DNA of 5,637 nt from CAYLNK01 sp964384675 (GTDB lineage Bacteria > Acidobacteriota > Thermoanaerobaculia > UBA5066), in the NCBI GenBank assembly GCA_964384675.1, contig CAYLNK010000380.1, positions 1 through 5,637 of the forward strand, given 5' to 3'. The position numbers were made by a program, and so were the translations under genes. This document shows, piece after piece, positions 1 through 5,454 of the stretch (within the stretch, counting starts at the first letter, position 1; every line of letters starts with the position of its first letter). The notes below the pieces were generated by a model. It saw nothing but the letters and a program-made list of their open reading frames with translations. It ran no database searches and was not told where the DNA came from.

Positions 1-50
1 CCGGCCACGAGCGCCACCTGGCCGGCCAGCGACAGGGGCCCGTCGCTCAC
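1..50 (-). CDS. Probable short-chain dehydrogenase/reductase, N-terminal fragment
   Basis: This is the beginning of a gene that runs off the left edge, so only 16-17 residues are visible. It starts with GTG at 50, overlapping the TGA of bcrD in a GTGA junction. The start is supported by an AAGGAG Shine-Dalgarno eight bases upstream. The translated start reads VSDGPLSLAGQVALVAG. The segment LAGQVALVAG looks like the first beta strand and the start of the nucleotide-binding glycine loop of the SDR superfamily, which usually reads (L/F)xGKxALVTGA. Its place directly after benzoyl-CoA reductase suggests an NAD(P)-dependent oxidation of a hydroxyacyl-CoA intermediate, for example 6-hydroxycyclohex-1-ene-1-carbonyl-CoA or a ring-reduced analogue; that is inference from position. 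The usual Thr before the first Gly is Ala here. With so little sequence, another Rossmann-fold protein is possible. Confidence 0.55.
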   Translation of the reverse strand, partial: MSDGPLSLAGQVALVA

Positions 51-892
51 GCCGCGCGCTCCTTCAGGTCGAGCCCCTTCCCGGCGAGCTTCTTCGCGCG
101 GTAGGCGCCCCAGAGGGCCGCGCCGATGGCTCCCGCCAGGATCGACTGCGGGTGGCTCCTCACGTCGAGCGGGATCTTCTGCTCGGCGGCCGATTCGCGG
201 AGCGCGGCGAGGAGCCCCTCGTCCGCCGCGAGACCGCCCGTCACCAGGAGGACGTCGGTGACGCCGGTCGAGACGACCAGGCGCACGCAGCGGCCCGCCA
301 TCGAGCGGTGGATCCCTTTCAGGATGTTCGGGATCGAGGCGCCGCGCGAGACCATGTTGATGACGTCGGTCTCGGCCAGCACGGCGCAGATGGAGGAGCA
401 CGTCTCGGGCTTGTCTCCCTGCACGGAGAGCGAGCCGATCTCGGCGAGCGTCACGCCGAGGTAGCGCGCGATGTTCTCGAGGAACTGTCCCGAGCCCGAC
501 GCGCACTGGCTCGTCATCCGGTAGCCGAGGACGCGCGCCGCGGCGTCCATCTTGATGGCCCGGGTGTGGAGCGCCCCGACGTCGAGGACCACGCGCGCCT
601 CCGGCTCGAGGAAGAGCCCGCCCCGGGCGTGCGTCGTCATGCCGTAGAAGTGCCCGGTCCGGAACGGCACGCCGTCTCCCTCGCCCGTCGTCGCGACGTA
701 GGCGAGGTCTCCACGCGAGGCGCCCGCCTCCGAGAGGACGTCCGAGAAGAGCCCCTCGGCCACCGCGATCGCATCCCGCCGCCGGATCCGCTCGCTCTGA
801 CCGGAGAGGAGCCGTGCCGAGCCGTCCGGCGCGGTCTCGGCGACGACGGCCTTGACCGACGCGGAGCCGACGTCGAGCCCGGCGGTCAGCAT
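47..892 (-). CDS. bcrD: Benzoyl-CoA reductase subunit D (ATPase/activator delta subunit)
   Basis: A 281-residue member of the BadF/BadG/BcrA/BcrD family (ASKHA ATPase fold). It is the smaller of the two ATP-binding subunits that drive low-potential electrons into the reductase. Visible motifs are an N-terminal AGLDVGSASVKAVV phosphate-binding strand-loop (about residues 4-17), the family-typical YVATTGEG (65-72) and VVLDVGALHTRAIK (101-114, second phosphate loop), and LLVTGGLA (215-222, adenosine region). Cys130 in SQCASGSGQ and Cys169 in SSICAVLAETDVI are 39 residues apart. That matches the pair which, in the HgdC-type activators, ligates a [4Fe-4S] cluster shared between two subunits; here the partner would be BcrA. 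Length is close to that of known BcrD proteins. I chose ATG 892 because known BcrD proteins begin only a few residues before the A-G-[IL]-D strand. A GTG at 907, in frame and overlapping the bcrA stop as GTGA, would add five residues and is a real alternative. The cytoplasmic complex is oxygen-sensitive in characterised relatives. Confidence 0.95.
   Translation of the reverse strand: MLTAGLDVGSASVKAVVAETAPDGSARLLSGQSERIRRRDAIAVAEGLFSDVLSEAGASRGDLAYVATTGEGDGVPFRTGHFYGMTTHARGGLFLEPEARVVLDVGALHTRAIKMDAAARVLGYRMTSQCASGSGQFLENIARYLGVTLAEIGSLSVQGDKPETCSSICAVLAETDVINMVSRGASIPNILKGIHRSMAGRCVRLVVSTGVTDVLLVTGGLAADEGLLAALRESAAEQKIPLDVRSHPQSILAGAIGAALWGAYRAKKLAGKGLDLKERAA
59..64 (-). promoter_or_regulatory. 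Shine-Dalgarno site for the gene starting at 50
   Basis: On the minus strand this reads AAGGAG, eight bases before the GTG at 50, and lies inside the last codons of bcrD. It is a strong match to the anti-Shine-Dalgarno sequence and is the main reason to accept a GTG start for the truncated downstream gene. Confidence 0.6.
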
Positions 893-903
893 TCCGCCCG
901 CGG

Positions 904-2208
904 TCACGCGGCCGCCCGTGTCGCGTCGCGATACGCGAAGAGGGCGGCGCCGAGCGCGCCGGTGTAGATCGAGTCGTCGGAGATGTTCATCGACAGCTCC
1001 CCGTAGTTCTCCGCAAGGAGGGTCTTCAGGACCGAGACCGCCGCGGGGTTCCGCGCGACGCCCCCGGTGAACGTGAACTGGTCCTTCACGCCGCCGGAGC
1101 GGGCGAGGAGCGACATCGCCCTGAGGATGATGGCGCGGTGGAGTCCGGCGAGGATGTCCTCCCGCTTCTCGCCGAGCGAGAGCCGCTCGCGCAGCTCGGC
1201 CCCCGCGAAGACCGTGCACGTGGAGTTGATCCGCGCGGGGCGCTCGGAGAGGCCCGCGATCGGCCCGAGCTCGTGGAGGCCGAGGTTCATCTCGTCGGCG
1301 ATGTAGCCGAGGTACCGCCCGCAGCCCGCCGCGCACCGGTCGTTCATCTGGAACGACGTGACGAGGCCGCGGTCGTCCAATTGGATCGCCTTGGTGTCCT
1401 GTCCGCCGATGTCGAGGACGGTCCGGGTCGCCGGGAACATCGCGTGCGCGCCGAGGCCGTGGCAGAGGATCTCGGAGCGGATCTGCTTCTCCGGGAACGG
1501 CAGACGCTGCCGGCCGTAGCCGGTGCCCACGGTGCCGACCGATTCCAGGGGGTGGGCCGCGACGCGGCCCACCGCATCCGCCAGCAGCGCGTCGGGGTCC
1601 GCCAGCGCCAGCAGGGCCGCGCGCGCGTGGTCCTCGAAGCGGCCGCCCGCCTCGGAGGAGCTCTCGACGTCGAGGATCGCCTTGTCGAAGAGGCCCGCGA
1701 GCGTGTCGAAGCCGACCCCGCTCGCACGCGCCTCTCCTTCCGCGAGGGCCATGTACCGGCTGCCGGCGAGGTCGCGGAAGAAGTCGCTCTTCCGCCGCGC
1801 CCCCTCGGAGTAGAGCCCATCCACCTCCGCCTCCATCAGGGCGAGGATCCGCTCCAGACAGGCACGCGGGTTGCCGGCGCCGGGCGTGGGGAGGAGCCCG
1901 CTCACCCGCCGATCGAGCTCGGTCGCCAGCACCCGGAGCTGCGCGCGGTACTGCTCGGCCCGGAAGCGCCGCGCGAGCGCCTCCACCTGACGCTCGCGGC
2001 GATCGGCCGGGACGCCGGCCCGCGCGAGCTCGCCGGCGATCAGCGCGAAGCGGGTGTTCACGAGCGCCTCGTTGAGCGCCACGGTGCAGGCCACCTCGTA
2101 GTTGCTCCTCGAGTTCGTGATCCCGCGGCCGAGCGGCGCGCCGTCCTCGCCGAGGACGACGGCCTTGGTGGTGGTGGAGCCGAGGTCGATCCCGACGGTG
2201 TACCTCAC
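904..2208 (-). CDS. bcrA: Benzoyl-CoA reductase subunit A (large ATPase/activator alpha subunit)
   Basis: A 434-residue ATPase subunit of class I benzoyl-CoA reductase. It opens with VGIDLGSTTTKAVVL (residues 5-19, phosphate-1 loop). Then comes a long, mostly charged, probably helical insertion (about 45-215). The core resumes with VGTGYGRQ (227-234), VLDIGGQDTKAI (264-275, phosphate-2 loop) and TFTGGVARNPAAV (379-391, adenosine loop). Cys292 in DRCAAGCGRYL and Cys331 in STCTVFAGAEL are 39 residues apart and correspond to the two [4Fe-4S] cluster ligands of HgdC-type activators; Cys296 is an extra cysteine in the same motif. The long insert and the 434 aa versus 281 aa pairing with BcrD fit the Thauera/Rhodopseudomonas-type reductase, since in the Azoarcus-type (BzdPQ), from memory of the family, both ATPase subunits are short. 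The start is GTG, because no ATG occurs before the phosphate loop; it overlaps the bcrB stop as GTGA and follows a G-rich GGGGGGA ribosome-binding site. A methylbenzoyl-CoA reductase would look similar. Confidence 0.96.
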   Translation of the reverse strand: MRYTVGIDLGSTTTKAVVLGEDGAPLGRGITNSRSNYEVACTVALNEALVNTRFALIAGELARAGVPADRRERQVEALARRFRAEQYRAQLRVLATELDRRVSGLLPTPGAGNPRACLERILALMEAEVDGLYSEGARRKSDFFRDLAGSRYMALAEGEARASGVGFDTLAGLFDKAILDVESSSEAGGRFEDHARAALLALADPDALLADAVGRVAAHPLESVGTVGTGYGRQRLPFPEKQIRSEILCHGLGAHAMFPATRTVLDIGGQDTKAIQLDDRGLVTSFQMNDRCAAGCGRYLGYIADEMNLGLHELGPIAGLSERPARINSTCTVFAGAELRERLSLGEKREDILAGLHRAIILRAMSLLARSGGVKDQFTFTGGVARNPAAVSVLKTLLAENYGELSMNISDDSIYTGALGAALFAYRDATRAAA

Positions 2209-3512
2209 GCCGTCCCCCCGGCCCGCTTCTGCCCGAGCATCTGGAAGTACGACTCGAGGCGGTTCTTGATGTTGGCGGCCGAGAAGTAGCGCGGATCGAC
2301 GAGGTCGCTCTCGAAGAAGCCCCCCGGCCTGGCGGAACGGGCCTCGACCTCGCGCAGGATGTGGAGCTGTCCGGCGCTGAACGAGTTGCAGCTCTTGACC
2401 GAGTTGATGAGGAAGCCGTCGGCCTGGTAGTCGGCGACGTACTTCGAGAGGAGGTCGATCCGCGTCGGCAGGGAGAGGTTCGTGTAGCAGCCGAGGCAGT
2501 ACTCCGCGAGGCTCTCGAGCGGACGGGACGGGTCGTGCCGGAAGCCGGTGTCGTAGACGCCGCCCACCTTCGCGTACGTCGACGCGACGGCCACCGCCCC
2601 CTCGTCCACGAACATCTTCCAGAGCTGGCGGAAGCTCGTCCAGTTGGGCGGGCCCTCCATCACGACACGGAACTTCTCCTCGCCCGCGTCTCCGTCCGGC
2701 GTGACCGGCCCCTTCCCGAGCCGGATCCGCTCGGCGATCTCCTCGCGCAGCATCCGGTAGTACGTCACCGCGTCCTCGGTGCCGCGGAACGAGCTGAAGA
2801 TCGGCCCGACGTAGTAGACGGCGCCGAAGTACGCGTCGATCGGGGACGGCACGTGCTTGGCGGACTCGAGCACCCAGACCAGGTCGTCTTCCGCTCGCGC
2901 CGAACGCTCGAGGCACTCCTTGAGCCGTCCCTCGTCGTACGCCTTCCCGGTCGCCTGCTCGAGCGCGGGAATCACCTTCTCCTTCAGCTGCGCGACGACG
3001 TAGTCGCGCATCGCGTCGGTGATCTTGCCGTCCGCCTGGTACGGCACGTGGAGCATCGCGACGGGACACCCCCCGTACTCCTCGCGCAGGAGCTCGAACC
3101 ACTTCATGAACGTGAAGCAGCCGGTGTACGAGAGGAGCAGCAGGTTCGGCTTCGGGAGGCGCTGGCCGGTGGGGCCGACGTTGCCCGAGCGGAGCATCCC
3201 GATGTCGCTCTTCACGTACGTGCAGACGTCCTCGGAGTGGCCGAGGCGCTCGGCGACCGAGATGTACTCGGCCGACTTGCCGCGCATCGCGGACTGGAGG
3301 GCGTTGATCTCGGGGAGCACCGGCAGCGCGTCGAAGGAGAGGAGGAGCTCGGTGAGGTTGCCGGGGACGAACGTGTAGACGCATTTCTCGCCCGACTCGG
3401 GGATGGCCGCGAGCCGGTCGAAGTGGCGCGCGATCATCTCCTTCTGGCGGACCTGGCTGTCGTCCTTGCGTGCGTCGTCCGCGGCGGGGGGCTTCCTGGC
3501 GGGGAGGCTCAT
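2205..3512 (-). CDS. bcrB: Benzoyl-CoA reductase subunit B (beta subunit, HGD-type)
   Basis: A 435-residue protein of the 2-hydroxyacyl-CoA dehydratase D-component family. With BcrC it forms the module that binds benzoyl-CoA and carries out ring reduction with electrons from BcrA/BcrD. BcrB-like stretches as I remember the family are VRQKEMIA (21-28), ESGEKCVYTFVPGNLTELL (39-57), INALQSAMR (69-77), EDVCTYVKSDIGML (94-107), LLLLSYTGCFTFMKWFELL (124-142), HVPYQADGKITD (155-166) and EYCLGCYTNLSLPTRID (337-353). Candidate iron-sulfur ligands are Cys97, Cys132, Cys339/Cys342 and Cys375 (SVKSCNSFSAGQ); which three or four bind the cluster cannot be decided from sequence alone. The first 20 residues are hydrophilic and unlike a signal peptide, as expected for a cytoplasmic enzyme. 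ATG 3512 overlaps the bcrC stop as ATGA and has GGAG six bases upstream (3519-3522). Length is normal and no frameshift is seen. Confidence 0.96.
   Translation of the reverse strand: MSLPARKPPAADDARKDDSQVRQKEMIARHFDRLAAIPESGEKCVYTFVPGNLTELLLSFDALPVLPEINALQSAMRGKSAEYISVAERLGHSEDVCTYVKSDIGMLRSGNVGPTGQRLPKPNLLLLSYTGCFTFMKWFELLREEYGGCPVAMLHVPYQADGKITDAMRDYVVAQLKEKVIPALEQATGKAYDEGRLKECLERSARAEDDLVWVLESAKHVPSPIDAYFGAVYYVGPIFSSFRGTEDAVTYYRMLREEIAERIRLGKGPVTPDGDAGEEKFRVVMEGPPNWTSFRQLWKMFVDEGAVAVASTYAKVGGVYDTGFRHDPSRPLESLAEYCLGCYTNLSLPTRIDLLSKYVADYQADGFLINSVKSCNSFSAGQLHILREVEARSARPGGFFESDLVDPRYFSAANIKNRLESYFQMLGQKRAGGTA
2213..2219 (-). promoter_or_regulatory. Shine-Dalgarno-like site for bcrA
   Basis: The minus strand reads GGGGGGA four bases before the GTG at 2208, inside the last codons of bcrB. 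It is an imperfect, G-only version of the usual GGAGG. It supports the GTG start, which is otherwise the only start codon close to the conserved N-terminus of the protein. Confidence 0.4.
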
Positions 3513-4687
3513 CGCGTGCTCCAGAGCTTGATCGAGTCGGCGAAGGTGCCGGCCTGCTCCCTTATCACCTGGAACTGGCCGCTGTTCTCGGCGTACTTGA
3601 AGGCGGTCCACGGGACGCCCGCGCGCTCCACCGCCGCCACGGTCATCGGCTGGTCGAGGAGCGCCGGGTCGCAGAAGCTCGGGGCGCAGAAGAGGACGCC
3701 CTCGGCACCGCTCTCCTCGACGCGTTTCACCAGCTCGGCTCCCTTCTCTCCCTCGGCGACGTAACGCGTCGGGCTCGCCACGGCGTCGGTGAGGAACGCG
3801 GTGACGAGGTTCCCGAGCGGGTCGCCCCCGGTCGGGATGTCGGAGCGGAGGAACCGGTGCACCTGGACGAAGTCGTCGTCCACGATGTAGCAGCCGGCCC
3901 GCTCCAGCGTCTTGATCAGGCCGAGCGGCGGCTGCTCGCAGAAGGAGCCGGTCAGGAGGACGCGCGCCTGGTCGAGGGGCCGGCGCGTGGCGTCGGTCGC
4001 CGCGAGCTCCAGGTAGTCGCGGAGCATCGGGGTCGACTCCTCGACGGGGAGGACGAGCGCCGCGCGGAGGACGACGTACAGCTCGTGCGTCGGCACCTTC
4101 CACGGCTCCCGGCGGCGGAGGGCGTACAGCTCGCGGACGAGCCGCCGGTCCTCGTTGTAGAGCGAGAGGGAGCGGGCCAGCGCCTCGGGCCGGAGCGGCG
4201 CCGCGCCACGAGCCTCGAGGTCCTTCGCGAGCTGCTCCAGCTCGTGCCGGTAGAAGAGGCCGCCGAGTCCCGGCGTGAACTCCTGGGGCAGGTCGAGGTA
4301 GCGCACCAGGAAGCCCGGGAAGAGCGACTGCCACATCCCCGAGAGGTTCCGGATGACGTCGCAGATCGCCGGGAAGAGCATCCCGTCGAGACACGAATAG
4401 CTGCCGTTGAGGCCGAGCTCGATCGTGCTCCGCGGGATGTGGCAGATGTACGACTGGTAGTACGCGTCTCCCTTGATGATCTCGAGGTCCTCGCGCCCGC
4501 CCATGAGGCCGACGGGGAGCACGCCCTGCGCGTGGAGGAGCTCTCGTGGCACGTAGATCGGCATGAAGCCGACCGCGAGCCCGCCCGTCCTCTCCTTCCA
4601 CGCGCGGACGGACGTCAGCCGGTCGTCGCGATAGAGGCGGTCGGCGCGCGCGACGAGGGCGGCGAGGCGCTCCGGGACGGCGGTCAC
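3509..4687 (-). CDS. bcrC: Benzoyl-CoA reductase subunit C (gamma subunit, HGD-type)
   Basis: A 392-residue 2-hydroxyacyl-CoA dehydratase-family subunit, partner of BcrB in the ring-reducing module. Conserved family stretches are AWKERTGGLAVGFMPIYVPRE (29-49), GVLPVGLMGG (55-64), KGDAYYQSYICHIPRSTIE (72-90), DGMLFPAICDVIRNLSGMW (101-119), LTGSFCEQPP (245-254), YIVDDDFVQVHRF (267-279) and VLFCAPSFCDPALLDQP (331-347). Cys82, Cys109, Cys250, Cys334 and Cys339 sit in conserved-looking motifs and are the candidates for cluster binding. The start is GTG 4687. It overlaps the dch stop as GTGA, has a strong GGAGGA ribosome-binding site upstream (4692-4697), and gives an N-terminus of the expected length; the first internal Met is at residue 42, inside a conserved motif. 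Reading the frame further upstream, to 5146, gives only Arg/Gly-rich shadow sequence inside dch. The protein is full-length and intact. Confidence 0.96.
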   Translation of the reverse strand: MTAVPERLAALVARADRLYRDDRLTSVRAWKERTGGLAVGFMPIYVPRELLHAQGVLPVGLMGGREDLEIIKGDAYYQSYICHIPRSTIELGLNGSYSCLDGMLFPAICDVIRNLSGMWQSLFPGFLVRYLDLPQEFTPGLGGLFYRHELEQLAKDLEARGAAPLRPEALARSLSLYNEDRRLVRELYALRRREPWKVPTHELYVVLRAALVLPVEESTPMLRDYLELAATDATRRPLDQARVLLTGSFCEQPPLGLIKTLERAGCYIVDDDFVQVHRFLRSDIPTGGDPLGNLVTAFLTDAVASPTRYVAEGEKGAELVKRVEESGAEGVLFCAPSFCDPALLDQPMTVAAVERAGVPWTAFKYAENSGQFQVIREQAGTFADSIKLWSTR

Positions 4688-5454
4688 GCGTTCCTCCAGA
4701 CGGGCTTTCGCCTCTCGAGGAACGCGTTCAGCCCCTCCACGGCGTCGGACGTGGCCATCAGCTCGTCGAGATAGAGGCGCTCCATCCCCGGCAGCTCGGC
4801 GACGAGACGGGCGCGTAGCGCCGCGCGGACGGCCTTGACGGCGTACCGCACGCTCGACGCCGAGCGGGGGAGGAGGTGCTTGCGAGCCCACGCGAGGGCG
4901 GCCTCGGCCGGGTCGCCGTCGGTCACCTCGTCGACGAGCCCCATCGCCAGCGCCTCCTCGACGCCGACGGAGCGTCCGCTGACGCAGAGGTCCTCGGCAT
5001 GTCGCCTGCCCACCCGCTCCGGCAGGACCACCGAGGCGACCGGCGCGAAGACGCCGAGCGCGATCTCCGGCTGGCCGAGATTGGCTCCCTTCGCCGCGAA
5101 GACGCGGTGACAGAGCGACGCCAGCTCGAGGCCGCCCCCCAGGCACTGTCCCCGCACGGCGGCGAGGACCGGGACGCCGGAGTCGACGAGGGCGAGGAGC
5201 ATTCCGTGGAAGCGGGAGAGCATCCCGGCGACCGCTCCGGGCAGATGTTCCGGCACGCTCGCCCCGAACGAGAAGTGAGCGCCCGCCCCCTCCAGGCAGA
5301 TCGCCGCGAGGCCGGGCGTCCGCTCGGCCTCCTCGAAGGCCGAGGCGAGCGCGTCCGTCAGCGCCGCGTCGAGGACGTTCCCCTTCGAGCCGCCCATCGT
5401 CAGGCGCCAGAGCGCGCCACCGTCGAGCCGCTCGATCGTCACCAGTCCGTTCAT
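4684..5454 (-). CDS. dch: Cyclohexa-1,5-diene-1-carbonyl-CoA hydratase
   Basis: A 256-residue crotonase-family protein, the expected length. Dch adds water to the dienoyl-CoA made by benzoyl-CoA reductase, giving 6-hydroxycyclohex-1-ene-1-carbonyl-CoA. Features close to known Dch/BzdW/BamR enzymes are SKGNVLDAAL (23-32), AHFSFGASVPEHLP (59-72), RGQCLGGGLELA (101-112), LGQPEIALGVFAPVAS (126-141), LPERVGRRHAEDL (144-156) and SGRSVGVEEALAMGLVDEV (159-177). Glu110 (GGGLE) and Glu130 (GQPE) match the two catalytic glutamates of enoyl-CoA hydratases, and the backbone around F63-G64 and G107 would form the oxyanion hole. The -SFGASV-EHLP- segment in place of the usual AGAD loop is the best sign that this is Dch rather than a general enoyl-CoA hydratase or BadK. 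ATG 5454 overlaps the upstream stop as ATGA and follows GAGGAGG (5459-5465). Position directly before bcrC supports the call. A less likely alternative is a hydratase for methyl- or alicyclic analogues. Confidence 0.9.
   Translation of the reverse strand: MNGLVTIERLDGGALWRLTMGGSKGNVLDAALTDALASAFEEAERTPGLAAICLEGAGAHFSFGASVPEHLPGAVAGMLSRFHGMLLALVDSGVPVLAAVRGQCLGGGLELASLCHRVFAAKGANLGQPEIALGVFAPVASVVLPERVGRRHAEDLCVSGRSVGVEEALAMGLVDEVTDGDPAEAALAWARKHLLPRSASSVRYAVKAVRAALRARLVAELPGMERLYLDELMATSDAVEGLNAFLERRKPVWRNA
4692..4697 (-). promoter_or_regulatory. Shine-Dalgarno site fixing the GTG start of bcrC
   Basis: On the minus strand this reads GGAGGA, a near-perfect ribosome-binding site four to five bases before the GTG at 4687, within the end of dch. 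It decides the bcrC start, because the open frame itself continues more than 450 bases upstream without a stop. Confidence 0.7.

Noticed and set aside
152..967. Plus-strand open frame of 271 codons opposite bcrD
   Set aside because: His/Arg/Asp-rich shadow translation with no domain; bcrD on the minus strand is clearly the coding frame.
1138..2289. Plus-strand open frame of 383 codons opposite bcrA
   Set aside because: Antisense shadow with skewed composition; bcrA on the other strand explains the sequence fully.
2209..3384. N-terminal extension of bcrA up to position 3384 on the minus strand (an apparent fused 826-residue protein)
   Set aside because: The extension is the out-of-frame shadow of bcrB. 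The BcrA protein starts at the conserved phosphate-binding loop just after GTG 2208.
47..3512. Possible 2-hydroxyglutaryl-CoA dehydratase or other HGD-family system instead of benzoyl-CoA reductase
   Set aside because: Two different ATPase subunits are present rather than a single homodimeric activator. BcrA has the long insert, and the neighbouring dienoyl-CoA hydratase fits only the aromatic pathway.
2361..3764. Plus-strand open frame of 467 codons opposite bcrB and bcrC
   Set aside because: The translation is rich in Arg, Val, Glu, Leu and Ala without any recognisable motif. It lies opposite two well-conserved genes, as expected in GC-rich DNA where antisense frames lack stops.
3513..4601. 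N-terminal extension of bcrB up to position 4601 on the minus strand, which would read as a fusion
   Set aside because: Out-of-frame shadow of bcrC. The real N-terminus (MSLPARKPPA) begins at an ATG that overlaps the bcrC stop and has GGAG upstream.
3470..4774. Plus-strand open frame of 434 codons opposite bcrC
   Set aside because: Low-complexity Arg/Glu/Ala-rich shadow of a conserved gene; no family motif, and it crosses the real gene boundaries.
4688..5146. N-terminal extension of bcrC up to position 5146 on the minus strand
   Set aside because: The extra 153 residues are Arg/Gly-rich shadow sequence inside dch. The GTG at 4687 has a strong ribosome-binding site and gives the usual family length.
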